Notes: a model not told the origin generated them from the letters alone. 64,000 nt of DNA from Ilyobacter_A sp963668015 (GCA_963668015.2 CAXXCR010000010.1:1-64000); one strand, 5' to 3'; positions 53,045 to 62,359 are shown, numbered from the stretch's first letter. Numbers and translations are program-made.

Positions 53045-53596
53045 TTAACCCTCTATTTTTTCTATCGATCCCAAAAATTCCTCTCTGCTGATACCAAAAT
53101 GATTTAATTTTTTTAAAAACTGTTTCGAGTTGGCATAACCTATTTTAAGCATTGATCCCAGTTCCTGTCGTTTTTTCTTAGCATCAGTACCCCAAGTGAG
53201 ACCGTATTTGGTCATATCTTCAATTGAAAATTCTTCTCTGCTTTCTACCAGCTTGAATTTTGCCTTTTCAAGTGCTGCTAAAATTGCTTCCGGCGAAGCA
53301 TTCTCGACACCTATATTATCGGATTTGGTTCCCTCTTTTCTGGAGATATATGCGTGTTTTACACCCGGCACATATTCTTCTATGGTTTTTCTTATCTTTT
53401 CTCCTGCATAATCTGGATCTGTAAGAACGATTACCCCATTTTTTTCATGCGCAAATTTTATTTTTTCAAGTGTGGCTTTTTTCCTGACAGCAAATCCGTT
53501 TACTTCAATAAGTTCGGCGTCTACAGCCATTTTTACAGCGGATATATCGTCTCTTCCCTCCACAACAATTACTTCTTTGACCTTTGTTTTATGCAT
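53045..53596 (-). CDS. rnmV: Ribonuclease M5
   Basis: Toprim-domain endonuclease maturing 5S rRNA; 183 aa from the ATG at 53596 (AAGGAG upstream). The Toprim motifs are EVIVVEGRDD (Glu) and VIVLTDPDYAGEKIR (DxD). GTKSDNIGVENASPEAI is characteristic of M5, and the C-terminal 4Fe-independent domain is present. Overlaps the preceding flavin oxidoreductase gene by 8 bp. Confidence 0.93.
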   Translation of the reverse strand: MHKTKVKEVIVVEGRDDISAVKMAVDAELIEVNGFAVRKKATLEKIKFAHEKNGVIVLTDPDYAGEKIRKTIEEYVPGVKHAYISRKEGTKSDNIGVENASPEAILAALEKAKFKLVESREEFSIEDMTKYGLTWGTDAKKKRQELGSMLKIGYANSKQFLKKLNHFGISREEFLGSIEKIEG

Positions 53597-54551
53597 TATT
53601 ACTCCTTTTTTCCATTCTTGACAGATATTTTGATCTTGCATGTCCTACCCAGTTTGCCCTGGATATCAATGCCCTCCCTATTGCCACAAAATCACTTAAG
53701 CCGTTTTCTATAATCCAACTGGCATCCTTTTCTTCCTTTATCTGATTCACAACTATAACAGGGATTTTCATATGTTTTTTTATCTGCGTTCCTGCATATA
53801 CAACCCAGCTAAGTGGAAAGTCTGCAGGTGCCTCAACTTTTTCCGGCTTTCTTATATCCGGATAAGGCACACCGTGGGATACATGCAATAGGTCTATACC
53901 ATAACTTTCAAGTTCCTTGGCTATTTTTATGCCGTCCTCTACGCCGGGTTCATTCCCACCCATTCTATATCCAAGTATGAAATCATCATTGAACAGGTGC
54001 TTTGTTTTTTCTATAAGATCTCTGGAAAACCTCATCCTGTTTTCAAAGGATCCTCCGTACTTATCCTCTCTTGTATTCCATATTTTGGAATTCAACTGGG
54101 ATATCAGATACCTGTGTGCACCATGGATCTCTATGCCGTCAAATCCTGCTGCCTTAGCTCTGTGAAATGCATCTATAAATTGTCCCAATATATGGTCAAG
54201 TTTTTCCGTCGATACCTCGCTGATTTTTTCCTTGTATCCGGCATGGTGAATCTGGACAAGCGCCGGTGTGTTATGCTGGCGGCATATATCCGCAATCCTC
54301 TTAAGGCCTTCTATCTGCTCGTCTTCCCATATACCTAGCTGGTGCTCCCTAAGCTTCGCGTCCTTGTCAACACAGGCCGCTTCCACTACAATTAGTCCGA
54401 CGTCGCATTTTGCCCTCTCCTCATAGTAGTCTACCAGTGCATCTGTGACATAACCTGTTTTATCGATTAATTTCGGTCTTACCATAGGCGGCAGTACCAC
54501 TCTGTTTTTTATATGCAAGTTTTTTATTCTGCAAGGTGTAAATAAGTTCAT
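53589..54551 (-). CDS. NADH:flavin oxidoreductase (Old Yellow Enzyme family)
   Basis: FMN-dependent ene-reductase-like TIM barrel of 320 aa. LFTPCRIKNLHIKNRVVLPPM at the N-terminus, QIHHAG, GFDGIEIHGAHRYLISQ and REDKYGGSFENRMRF are family signatures. It lacks the Fe-S and FAD/NAD domains of the larger 2,4-dienoyl-CoA reductases. Substrate unknown. Heads a three-gene run with rnmV and the 3-methyladenine glycosylase. Confidence 0.92.
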   Translation of the reverse strand: MNLFTPCRIKNLHIKNRVVLPPMVRPKLIDKTGYVTDALVDYYEERAKCDVGLIVVEAACVDKDAKLREHQLGIWEDEQIEGLKRIADICRQHNTPALVQIHHAGYKEKISEVSTEKLDHILGQFIDAFHRAKAAGFDGIEIHGAHRYLISQLNSKIWNTREDKYGGSFENRMRFSRDLIEKTKHLFNDDFILGYRMGGNEPGVEDGIKIAKELESYGIDLLHVSHGVPYPDIRKPEKVEAPADFPLSWVVYAGTQIKKHMKIPVIVVNQIKEEKDASWIIENGLSDFVAIGRALISRANWVGHARSKYLSRMEKRSNNA

Positions 54552-54694
54552 GCTTTCCTCCGATACTTTAATATACAGGATATTTTATCATATATTTTAA
54601 AATATGTTAAGCTAAAAGCAGGAGCTGGAAAGAGTTTATTAAATGAAAAAGAATATTAAAATGATACAATTTCAAAATATCATTGAAAATAAAT

Positions 54695-54718
54695 AAAGTC
54701 AGGTCAATTCCTGACTTT
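54695..54718 (-). terminator. Terminator after the small membrane protein gene
   Basis: AAAGTCAGG and CCTGACTTT form a 9-bp stem with a 6-nt loop; the minus-strand RNA continues AUUUAUUUUC. Confidence 0.7.
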
Positions 54719-54753
54719 CAACTTTTATAGGGTAATAACGAGAATAGATAATT

Positions 54754-55089
54754 TTAACTTATTAACTCGAATTCTTTTTTTACATGTCTTTTTACCCAAT
54801 ATTTAATATCATATTCAATCCGATCTTTTTCAAGAGAAATCTTTTTTTGTATTATTCCTTCTTCTTCTAAAATTTTTAAAAATTCATTGTTCTCTGCATA
54901 AGAAGAAGAGAATCCACCATTGGACAAGATTTCTTTTAGCAAAAATTTTTCTTCAGGCCACAAGTTTTTTATAGAGGTTCTTTTTTTTATACTAATTCCC
55001 CTTATATATAAAGCTACGAAAAATAACCCTGAAGAGATTAATGAAATTAAAAAAGCATAATATGAGAATTCCAATAATATTATATCCAT
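54754..55089 (-). CDS. Small membrane-anchored hypothetical protein
   Basis: 111 aa with one N-terminal transmembrane helix (residues about 5-30, LEFSYYAFLISLISSGLFFV) and a soluble tail containing LWPEEKFLLKEIL and LKILEEEGIIQKK, which looks like a small winged-helix-like or phage-exclusion-type domain. A faint resemblance to SieB-like proteins is not strong enough to name it. ATG after AAGGAGGTTCG. Confidence 0.5.
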   Translation of the reverse strand: MDIILLEFSYYAFLISLISSGLFFVALYIRGISIKKRTSIKNLWPEEKFLLKEILSNGGFSSSYAENNEFLKILEEEGIIQKKISLEKDRIEYDIKYWVKRHVKKEFELIS

Positions 55090-55331
55090 AATCGAACCTC
55101 CTTTAACGGTTTTATTACTTTATTTTTACAGAGTAATCATATATTTCCTTTAAATATTCTAAACAGATATTTGTCAATCTTAATTTTAACAAACTAACCT
55201 TCAAACAAAGCTTAAAAAATAATTTTAATTTATCCTCATTTGTCGGCTATAACTAGTACAAAACCTGATAATATCAAAATATTTTTTACAGTATCTCAAA
55301 CACTGGCGTTTAAAATTTTTTTAAAAAAATA

Positions 55332-55359
55332 TTGAAATTTTGAAAATAAAAACTATAAT
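55332..55359 (+). promoter_or_regulatory. Promoter of the YjbQ gene
   Basis: TTGAAA (55332-55337) and a perfect TATAAT (55354-55359) with 16-bp spacing, about 40 bp before the start codon. The rest of the 55090-55396 spacer is A+T-rich with nothing recognised. Confidence 0.7.
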
Positions 55360-55396
55360 AGGAATAAAGAAGTAAATTTATATAGGGAGGTATAAA

Positions 55397-55786
55397 ATGA
55401 TTTTAAACGTTAAAAGCAATAAAAGAAATGAGTTCATTGAGATAACAAGAGACGTAAAAAAACTAGTAACTGAAAAAGGTTGGAAAGATGGAATTTTGGT
55501 GCTAACTACTCTACATACGACCGCTGCTTTGACTATTAATGAAAATGCCGATCCTGATGTAAAAAAGGACCTTTTGAGAGCCTTAGATGCCTTGGTACCG
55601 GATATACATTTTGACCACTATGAAGGAAACTCAGACTCACATTTGAAATCCAGCCTTGTAGGGACAGACCTTACTATTATAATAGAAGAGGGGAAACTTC
55701 AGCTTGGAACATGGCAGGGTATCTATTTCTGTGAATTCGACGGACCCAGAAACAGAAAGATTAAACTTAAATTTATTCCCAGCTAA
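55397..55786 (+). CDS. YjbQ/UPF0047 family protein
   Basis: 129 aa. The conserved LTTLHTTAALTINENADPDV, FDHYEGNSDSHLKSSLVG and LQLGTWQGIYFCEFDGPR with His and Asp ligands define UPF0047. Some members show secondary thiamine-phosphate synthase activity in genetic tests; the physiological role is uncertain. ATG after GGGAGG. Own promoter and terminator. Confidence 0.92.
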   Translation: MILNVKSNKRNEFIEITRDVKKLVTEKGWKDGILVLTTLHTTAALTINENADPDVKKDLLRALDALVPDIHFDHYEGNSDSHLKSSLVGTDLTIIIEEGKLQLGTWQGIYFCEFDGPRNRKIKLKFIPS

Positions 55787-55818
55787 TCCATACTTGAATC
55801 ACTTTAATGGTTAAATAA

Positions 55819-55852
55819 AAAGACCCGGATATGAAATCCGGGTCTTTAAAAC
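55819..55852. terminator. Terminator between YjbQ and the MetS-like gene
   Basis: A 12-bp perfect stem AAAGACCCGGAT with a 5-nt loop. It can serve both the plus-strand yjbQ and the minus-strand transporter operon. Confidence 0.8.
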
Positions 55853-55860
55853 ATATATAA

Positions 55861-55962
55861 TTATTTTTCTTCAGATTTTAAAGCTATGTTTAAACAGTAA
55901 GCAAATCCACCCCAAAGAATAGACATGCTTATTATTGCACACACTATTGCGCTGAAACTCAT
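55861..55962 (-). CDS. MetS-like 33-aa small subunit of NSS transporter
   Basis: MSFSAIVCAIISMSILWGGF then AYCLNIALKSEEK: a single transmembrane helix with the SxxAI...WGG pattern of MetS, the small subunit of the Corynebacterium MetP/MetS methionine-alanine importer. The start codon lies one base after the NSS stop (TAA-T-ATG) and GAGGAGG of the upstream coding end serves as its ribosome site. This strongly suggests a stoichiometric membrane partner of the transporter. Confidence 0.75.
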   Translation of the reverse strand: MSFSAIVCAIISMSILWGGFAYCLNIALKSEEK

Positions 55963-55963
55963 A

Positions 55964-57466
55964 TTACACTACCTCCTCTAACTCTTTTGAACTGTAGTAA
56001 TTTGATTTTACTTTAAGAATTATTACAGCAAGTACAAAAGAACCTACTACGAAGAATCCGCCGTATTTTGCGATTGCTTCCAATGAATAACCTTCATAAG
56101 GACTTGTGATGTCAGTCTTAATATTCAGCACTGTCATTATTCCAAGTAAAAGAGGAGTTATATATTTCAGACACACATTCCACCATTTTCCAACTTGGAA
56201 GTCAGATATCGGGTTAACGTATGATCTAACACTTTCCAGGTTGAAGAACCAAGCAAGCATGATTATCTCGATAAGTCCTGCAAGTGCAACTCCGTAGTTG
56301 TTTATGTAGTGGTCTACTATATCTAAGATATACAGTCCGGCACCAGTTGCGAAAACTAATGATACTATGTACCCTACCCCGCAGCTTAAAGTAAGCGCTT
56401 TGAAACGACTCATTCCAAATCTGTCTGCGATACTTGATGAGAATGTCTCTACAAGTGAGATACTAGATGATATTCCAGCAAATACAAGTGACCCGAAAAA
56501 CATAACTGCAAACAGATTATTCATTCCAGGTAAAGCATTTATCGCTTTAGGGAAAACTATAAATGCAAGTCCTACCCCGGCACTGGCAACATCTTGTACT
56601 GGTACTCCTTGAGATTGCGCCATATATCCTAATATACCGAATACTGCGATCCCTGATAATAAACTGAAGCTACAGTTACCAAAACCTGTAATAAATGCAT
56701 TGTTAACTATATCAGATTTTTTAGGCAGATAGCTTGAGTAAGCAAGCATTATACCAAATGCAATACTAAGTGAGTAGAACACTTGACCATAAGCAGCAAG
56801 CCAAACCCTTCCGTCAGCAAGTTTGCTGAAATCAGGTTTGAAGTAGTAGTCTAAACCTGAGATTGCTCCAGGAAGTGTTACCGCTCTTACAACCATTATT
56901 AACAGCGAAACTACCAACATAGGCATAAGTATTTTGTTTGCTTTTTCTATACCGTTTTTTACACCTAGAACGGGTACAATGTAGTTTATAATCCATACAA
57001 GTGTTAAAGGAATAGCTACTTTAAAGTTTATTCCGCCAAACGTCATTGGCGAGTCTGTCAAGTTCAAGTAATCTGCGAATAAGAATGCTTTTGGGTCGCT
57101 TCCCCATCCAAGATTAAATGAAAACATAAAGTAACTCATTGCCCAAGCGATTACAGCTACATAATAAGTGGTTATTACGAAAGAAATGGCAGATTGCCAC
57201 CAACCAAATACCTCCCATTTTTTATTCAGGCTACCGAATACACCTGGAGCACTGGTTCTTATCTTATGTCCAAGTCCAAATTCAAGTATAAGAATAGGAA
57301 TTCCTGCTGTTAAAAGTGCCACTAGATAAGGAATTAAGAAAGCACCACCACCGTTACTTGCAACTGTATAAGGAAATCTCCAAATATTCCCCAGCCCAAT
57401 TGCTGAACCAATGGCTGCCATGATAAATCCTATACGCGAGCCCCATTCTCCTCTGTTTTTGCTCAT
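55964..57466 (-). CDS. Sodium-dependent NSS-family amino-acid transporter
   Basis: Neurotransmitter:sodium symporter of 500 aa with about 12 transmembrane segments. TM1 carries GFIMAAIGSAIGLGNIWRFPY (Na1/Na2 and substrate site), TM6 VFYSLSIAFGIMLAYSSYLP, TM8 SSSISLVET. The MetS-like gene follows immediately, so a methionine/alanine-type substrate is the best guess. ATG 57466 after GAGAGGTG is preferred to an in-frame GTG at 57475. Confidence 0.92.
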   Translation of the reverse strand: MSKNRGEWGSRIGFIMAAIGSAIGLGNIWRFPYTVASNGGGAFLIPYLVALLTAGIPILILEFGLGHKIRTSAPGVFGSLNKKWEVFGWWQSAISFVITTYYVAVIAWAMSYFMFSFNLGWGSDPKAFLFADYLNLTDSPMTFGGINFKVAIPLTLVWIINYIVPVLGVKNGIEKANKILMPMLVVSLLIMVVRAVTLPGAISGLDYYFKPDFSKLADGRVWLAAYGQVFYSLSIAFGIMLAYSSYLPKKSDIVNNAFITGFGNCSFSLLSGIAVFGILGYMAQSQGVPVQDVASAGVGLAFIVFPKAINALPGMNNLFAVMFFGSLVFAGISSSISLVETFSSSIADRFGMSRFKALTLSCGVGYIVSLVFATGAGLYILDIVDHYINNYGVALAGLIEIIMLAWFFNLESVRSYVNPISDFQVGKWWNVCLKYITPLLLGIMTVLNIKTDITSPYEGYSLEAIAKYGGFFVVGSFVLAVIILKVKSNYYSSKELEEVV

Positions 57467-57623
57467 AAATTTCACCTCTCTCGATTTTTTTCATTTCATT
57501 TTCATCTCCATAAAATTAAAACGAAATCTATTTTTAATTTTTCGATAATCTTTATCTAATATATAGTTAACCATATGACCCTTAAAAGCTTAAAAATCAA
57601 GGATATTATATATTAGTTCGAAT

Positions 57624-57653
57624 ATTATATCATTTTAATATATTTAAAGTCAA
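57624..57653 (-). promoter_or_regulatory. Promoter of the NSS transporter operon
   Basis: On the minus strand, TTGACT (57648-57653) and a perfect TATAAT (57624-57629) with 18-bp spacing, giving a leader of about 150 nt. Confidence 0.7.
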
Positions 57654-58363
57654 TACACATTCTTAAATTTTTATTAAAATAGTGCTAATTTTATAGACAC
57701 GTATATATCTTATTTATGTTAACATTATCTGTTTTTCTTTCACGTTTCTATAGCACAGTTTCTCTTGAAAAACTCTTGTAAATATTAATCCTTATTCCAG
57801 GATATTTACATATTCTCTTTTTACAGGTATCTTTTCATTAAATAGACCATTAATACATTTAAAGTAACCTATTTATTTAATTTTAATTTTAAAAACTTTT
57901 TTCAAAAAAAACTGTTTCTACCAAATCATGGCTATGCACATCTTTTTCTGATTAAAAATGTCTTATTTTAAGTTTAAATAATAAATATTTTTTTAATGTT
58001 TCGCTTTAAACGTTTAATTTCAAATAAATTTATATAGCTTGGAGGATATATTTTTTATATATTTACTCAGTAATATTCATTAAAAAATTATTCCCGAATT
58101 TTATCTTAATTTTGAGAGGATTTCCAAGCAAAATTTATTGTTGATAGCATCAAAATAGCCATCCTCTTATTTTCGTTTTAAGAACTTTTATTTTTCACAG
58201 TGTATCTTTTACAGGGTTCATTTGCTTATATAGCAAATAAAACAAAAGTAGATTCTTCAGTCTAAATCAGTCAGAATAAATTTAATATTAATAACTATGT
58301 ATAAATCATCTATATTTTACAAAATTAATATATCTATAGATTTTTATTATTAATCTGAATTAT

Positions 58364-58407
58364 AAACCAAAACTTAGTATAATACCTATTATTCTAAGTT
58401 TTGGTTT
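58364..58407. repeat. 44-bp inverted repeat (AAACCAAAACTTAG arms)
   Basis: 14-bp perfect outer arms extend through a near-complementary TATAATA/TATTATT pair to a 2-nt CC loop. There is no long T-run on either side. It could be an operator, a small mobile remnant or a weak terminator. Confidence 0.5.
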
Positions 58408-58544
58408 AATTGATAATGAAATTTAAATAAATAGTCGTTTACTAATAATCGTTTGTTTAATACCTATTTTAATATAGGGGGGCTTGAAATATTAATAACT
58501 CCAAAATAGATCTATTTTGCATAAAAGTATACATACATTATTGC

Positions 58545-58573
58545 TTGACAAAGATTTTCTTTTATGATATTAT
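58545..58573 (+). promoter_or_regulatory. Promoter of the tRNA gene
   Basis: A perfect TTGACA (58545-58550) and TATTAT (58568-58573) with 17-bp spacing, about 37 bp upstream of the tRNA. Confidence 0.85.
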
Positions 58574-58609
58574 TATTTTTGTTTTTAATAGAAAAGCAAC
58601 TGACAGCAT

Positions 58610-58686
58610 GGATCCATAGCTCAGTTGGTTAGAGCACTCGGCTCATAACCGAGTGGTCGCTGGTTCGACTCCAGCTGGATCCACCA
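58610..58686 (+). tRNA. tRNA with CAT anticodon (Met, or lysidine-modified Ile2)
   Basis: 77-nt cloverleaf: acceptor GGATCCA/TGGATCC, D arm GCTCAGTTGGTTAGAGC, anticodon arm CTCGG-CTCATAA-CCGAG, T arm GCTGG-TTCGACT-CCAGC, discriminator A and encoded CCA. It is not initiator tRNA (pair 1-72 is G-C and the anticodon stem lacks three G-C pairs). The primary sequence does not settle elongator Met versus Ile2. A TilS-identity analysis would decide it. Confidence 0.93.
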
Positions 58687-58712
58687 TTTTTCAAACTTAT
58701 AATTAAAAATTT

Positions 58713-58739
58713 AGACAAAGTCAATGACTTTGTCTTTTT
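58713..58739 (+). terminator. Terminator after the tRNA
   Basis: AGACAAAGTC/GACTTTGTCT stem with a 3-nt loop, followed by TTTTATTT. Confidence 0.85.
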
Positions 58740-58753
58740 ATTTATCAATAAAT

Positions 58754-58788
58754 AAAAAAGCTGAGAAATAAATCTCAGCTAATTTTTT
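58754..58788. terminator. Bidirectional terminator before the XRE-cupin gene
   Basis: AGCTGAGA/TCTCAGCT stem, 6-nt loop, flanked by AAAAAA and TTTTTTT. It ends the minus-strand polyamine cluster. Confidence 0.8.
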
Positions 58789-58810
58789 TCTATATATTTT
58801 TACGTTAACA

Positions 58811-59350
58811 TTAAAATGAAGGTGGAGTAGAAACCCAAAGTAGTTTAGCAGGCACCTTACCAGCATTTGACAAGTAATGATTGTACTTTGGCTTATAATA
58901 AAAACTTTCCCCTTTTATGGCTTTATATTTTTTATTGCCAATATGTACATACACACTTCCAGCCATTACATATCCAAATTCTTCCCCTTCATGAGCCGCT
59001 TCTTCCTTGTATTTCCCATCAGCTTCTAATGTGAGAAGTATTGGTTCCATCTGATTTTTTTGTGCATTTGGAACTATCCAATCAATTTTATATCCATACT
59101 CTCCATCACTTACTTCATAAGCATCTTTTTTAGAAAAAACGATTTTTTCCTCTTCTTTTTCATTGAAAAAATCTTGTAAATTTGTACCCAAAACTTCTAA
59201 TATATCTATAAGCGTGGCAATGGAAGGAGAGGTAAGATCTCTCTCTAACTGAGAAATAAATCCCTTTGATAGTTCGCATCTGCTAGCTAATTCATCCTGA
59301 GTCAGTAATTTTTCTTGTCTTAGTCTTCTTATCTTTCTACCTATTTCCAC
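58811..59350 (-). CDS. XRE-family regulator with C-terminal cupin domain (PuuR-like)
   Basis: 179 aa: N-terminal helix-turn-helix (residues about 1-60, LTQDELASRCELSKGFISQLE) and a C-terminal cupin (EEFGYVMAGSVYVHIGNKKY, about 110-175). PuuR/SinR-cupin regulators often control polyamine genes. Position at the end of the metK/spe cluster, 73 bp after metK and on the same strand, supports polyamine-responsive control, possibly autoregulated. Confidence 0.85.
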   Translation of the reverse strand: MEIGRKIRRLRQEKLLTQDELASRCELSKGFISQLERDLTSPSIATLIDILEVLGTNLQDFFNEKEEEKIVFSKKDAYEVSDGEYGYKIDWIVPNAQKNQMEPILLTLEADGKYKEEAAHEGEEFGYVMAGSVYVHIGNKKYKAIKGESFYYKPKYNHYLSNAGKVPAKLLWVSTPPSF

Positions 59351-59423
59351 AATATCAACTCCAATTAATTAAACAACCGTAAAAATCCATTATATTAATA
59401 ATTTTAGAAACTATAGTATCCAA

Positions 59424-60617
59424 CTATCCTAACAAGGCTTTTATTTCTTCAACTCTATTAGTTCTTTCCCAAGCAAAATCTACATCTGATCTACCAAAAT
59501 GACCATAAGCAGCCGTCTGTCTAAATACTGGCTTCCTAAGCTCTAGGTCTCTTATTATTGCACCTGGTCTTAAGTCGAATACTTTATTTACTATCTCAAC
59601 TATTTTCTCATCTTCTATGCTTCCTGTCCCGAATGTGTCAACAGCTATTGAAGTAGGGTGTGCTACACCTATCGCATAAGAAAGTTGTACTTCACATCTT
59701 TCTGCAAGCCCAGCTGCAACTATATTCTTTGCAACCCATCTTGCAGCATATGTAGCTGATCTATCCACTTTTGTCGAGTCTTTACCAGAGAAAGCCCCTC
59801 CGCCGTGTCTACCCATTCCACCATATGTGTCAACTATTATTTTTCTTCCTGTAAGACCTGCGTCTCCGTGTGGTCCACCTATTACAAATCTTCCAGTTGG
59901 GTTAATGAAGTATCTAGTTTTGTCATCAAGCAGTTCCGCCGGAACTATGTGTTTTACCACAAACTCTTTCAGGTCATGCTCGATTCTTTCATGCTCAACT
60001 TCCGAGTCATGCTGAGTAGATATTACTATTGTATCAACTCTAACTGGTTTTCCGTCAAGATATTCTACTGTAACCTGAGTTTTACCGTCTGGTCTAAGGT
60101 AATCAAGAGTTCCATCTTTTCTAACGTCTGCTAGTCTTTTAGCAAGTTTATGCGCTAAAGTTATAGGAAGAGGCATTAACTCTTCTGTTTCGTTTACTGC
60201 GTAACCAAACATGATACCTTGGTCTCCAGCCCCAAGTGACTCAAGCTCATCTTCGACCTTTTCTTCTTTACTCTCTAAAGATTCGTCTACTCCCATTGCT
60301 ATGTCCGCAGACTGCTCGTGTACAGCTGAAAGAACCGAACAAGTTTCATAGTCAAAACCATATTTTGCTCTTGTATAACCAATTTCTTTTACTGTTTCTC
60401 TTACGATTTTTTGGAAATCAACATAGCAGCTTGTGCTTATTTCTCCTGCTAACATAACCATTCCAGTTGTAAGCATAGTTTCACAGGCAACCCTCGCCAT
60501 TGGGTCCTCTGCCAATATCGCATCCAATATCGAGTCTGAAATTTGATCAGCCATTTTGTCAGGATGTCCCTCTGTTACCGATTCTGAAGTAAAAAATACT
60601 CTACCTTTATCTATCAT
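59424..60617 (-). CDS. metK: S-adenosylmethionine synthase MetK
   Basis: Makes AdoMet from methionine and ATP; 397 aa. FTSESVTEGHPDK, the ATP-site GAGDQGIMFGYA, and the GGAFSGKDSTKVDRSA phosphate loop are conserved. Overlaps speB by 4 bp (ATGA). Its presence in a spermidine cluster is logical because SpeD consumes AdoMet. Confidence 0.97.
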   Translation of the reverse strand: MIDKGRVFFTSESVTEGHPDKMADQISDSILDAILAEDPMARVACETMLTTGMVMLAGEISTSCYVDFQKIVRETVKEIGYTRAKYGFDYETCSVLSAVHEQSADIAMGVDESLESKEEKVEDELESLGAGDQGIMFGYAVNETEELMPLPITLAHKLAKRLADVRKDGTLDYLRPDGKTQVTVEYLDGKPVRVDTIVISTQHDSEVEHERIEHDLKEFVVKHIVPAELLDDKTRYFINPTGRFVIGGPHGDAGLTGRKIIVDTYGGMGRHGGGAFSGKDSTKVDRSATYAARWVAKNIVAAGLAERCEVQLSYAIGVAHPTSIAVDTFGTGSIEDEKIVEIVNKVFDLRPGAIIRDLELRKPVFRQTAAYGHFGRSDVDFAWERTNRVEEIKALLG

Positions 60618-61480
60618 CTATCTTCTCCTTTCGATTTTAACATTGTCAAAACTAATTCTCTCAACGTTTTACAGGCAACCGCCGTTGATACACCAGTACT
60701 GTCATAGTGCGGTGATAATTCCACAACATCTGCTCCAACAATATTAAGTTTATCAAACACCTTCATTGCATCCATCATGTCGTTAAAAGTAATCCCACCT
60801 GGTTCAGGAGTTCCTGTTCCAGGAAATATTGACGGATCAAATACATCTAAGTCAATTGTTATATACACAGGTTTGTTCCCCATAATTTCAACCAGCTTCT
60901 CTAAACCGTTTAAATTAAATTTATTTAAATTTGTATGTTCTTTAGCCCATTGGAATTCATATTTTTCGCCGGATCTTATTCCAAACTGATGAATTCTTCC
61001 ATCTCCTAAAAATTCCCATACCCTCCTTATAACTGTTGCATGAGAAAGTTCCTCCCCCATATAATCAGTTCTTAGGTCTGTGTGGGCATCCAAGTGTACT
61101 ACACATAGATCAGGGTATTTTTCATAAACTGCTTTTATCGCAGGAAAACTGACAAGATGTTCTCCCCCTATCATAAGAGGCATCTTGCCGTCCTTCAAGA
61201 TTTTTTTAGAGAACCCGTATATCTCATCCAATACCCTTTGAACATTCCCAAAAGGAAGTTCCAGATCTCCAGCATCGAAAAGCTCGTAGTCCTCCATGTC
61301 CCTGTCCAAGTACGGGCTGTAAGTTTCAAGTCCGTAAGAGTCCATCCTCATAAATTCAGAGGCAAATCTTGTCCCAGGTCTGAAAGATGTGGTCCCGTCA
61401 AACGGGGCACCAAATACGACTACTTCAGATTCGTCGTATTCTCCGTCAAAACCTATAAAATTGGACACATTTCTATTCAT
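60614..61480 (-). CDS. speB: Agmatinase SpeB
   Basis: Mn-dependent hydrolysis of agmatine to putrescine and urea; ureohydrolase family, 288 aa. Metal ligands lie in MIGGEHLVSFPA, VHLDAHTDLR (DAHTD) and TIDLDVFDPS. ATG 61480 overlaps the speE stop by 8 bp; a longer in-frame start at 61534 lies inside speE and is unlikely. Downstream of the arginine decarboxylase, it completes the agmatine route to putrescine. Confidence 0.94.
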   Translation of the reverse strand: MNRNVSNFIGFDGEYDESEVVVFGAPFDGTTSFRPGTRFASEFMRMDSYGLETYSPYLDRDMEDYELFDAGDLELPFGNVQRVLDEIYGFSKKILKDGKMPLMIGGEHLVSFPAIKAVYEKYPDLCVVHLDAHTDLRTDYMGEELSHATVIRRVWEFLGDGRIHQFGIRSGEKYEFQWAKEHTNLNKFNLNGLEKLVEIMGNKPVYITIDLDVFDPSIFPGTGTPEPGGITFNDMMDAMKVFDKLNIVGADVVELSPHYDSTGVSTAVACKTLRELVLTMLKSKGEDR

Positions 61481-62333
61481 CTTCACTTTCCAACATCTCC
61501 TTAACGTAAGTAGGAAGTGCGAAAGCGCCAACATGGATGTCCGTGTTGTAATATTTTGTCTTCATCCCCAGTTCGTTCCACTTGTCTGCATCCAAGTCTT
61601 TTATAGGATCTAGTCTTTTAGATGCAAATCCAAACAACCAATGCCCGGAAGGGTACGTAGGTATGTGGAATTGGTACACCTTGCTTATAGGGAATATTTT
61701 ATTGATTTTATTATGGGCCCTTTTCATCTCCCTTGAGTTAGCTTCATAATAAGGACTTTCATGCTGGTTTACAAGTATCCCGTTTTCCGTAAGTGCCTTA
61801 AAGCAGTTGCTGTAAAACTCTGTTGTGAAAAGACCCTCTCCCGGACCAATAGGATCTGTTGAGTCTACTAATATAAGGTCGTATTCATTTTCTTTTTGAG
61901 CTATAAACTTTATCCCGTCTTCAAAATAAAGGTTTATCCTATCATCCTCATCCAATTTAGAGGCTGTAATTGGAAGATATTTCTGACAAGCTCTTACCAC
62001 CATCTCATCTATCTCCACCATATCGATTCTTTCTATACCGGAATATCTGCTTACTTCTCTTGCAGTACCGCCATCTCCACCACCAATAATCAACACTTTT
62101 TTGATCTCGGGGTTTGTTGCCATGGCTACATGCGTGATCATATCATGGTATATGAACTCATCTTTCTCATTCACCATCATAAGTCCATCAAGAGTAAAAA
62201 AAGTTCCAAACTCTTCAGATTTGAAGAAATCAATCTGTTGAAATGGGCTTTTTTCAGAGTAAATTTGCTCTTTTACTTTAATAGAAAATTTCACTGTATC
62301 AGTGTGGTTTTCTGTGTACCATAGATCTAACAT
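61473..62333 (-). CDS. speE: Spermidine synthase SpeE
   Basis: Aminopropyltransferase moving the aminopropyl group of decarboxylated AdoMet to putrescine; 286 aa. LWYTENHTDTVKFSIKV, GGGDGGTAREVSRY, the VDSTDPIGPGEGLF catalytic Asp loop and PTYPSGHWLFGFASK are family motifs. ATG 62333 follows GGAGGTAAAA; the in-frame TTG at 62345 overlaps the ribosome site. Confidence 0.97.
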   Translation of the reverse strand: MLDLWYTENHTDTVKFSIKVKEQIYSEKSPFQQIDFFKSEEFGTFFTLDGLMMVNEKDEFIYHDMITHVAMATNPEIKKVLIIGGGDGGTAREVSRYSGIERIDMVEIDEMVVRACQKYLPITASKLDEDDRINLYFEDGIKFIAQKENEYDLILVDSTDPIGPGEGLFTTEFYSNCFKALTENGILVNQHESPYYEANSREMKRAHNKINKIFPISKVYQFHIPTYPSGHWLFGFASKRLDPIKDLDADKWNELGMKTKYYNTDIHVGAFALPTYVKEMLESEDE

Positions 62334-62359
62334 TTTTACCTCCAAAATTTTATTTAATA

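Larger units (their letters stand above)
57467..58609. other. 1.1-kb A+T-rich spacer between NSS transporter and tRNA genes
   Basis: No ORF of note. It holds the minus-strand NSS promoter (57624-57653), a near-perfect 44-bp inverted repeat (58364-58407) and the plus-strand tRNA promoter (58545-58573). I saw no riboswitch. Confidence 0.6.

Noticed and set aside
54754..55089. Superinfection-exclusion protein SieB
   Set aside because: One transmembrane helix and an EEK-L pattern are not enough, and there is no prophage context.
57467..58540. Glycine riboswitch upstream of the NSS transporter
   Set aside because: NSS genes sometimes carry one, but no tandem GG-rich aptamer core is visible in this very A+T-rich leader.
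58610..58686. Initiator tRNA-fMet
   Set aside because: Position 1-72 is a normal G-C pair and the three consecutive G-C pairs of the initiator anticodon stem are missing.
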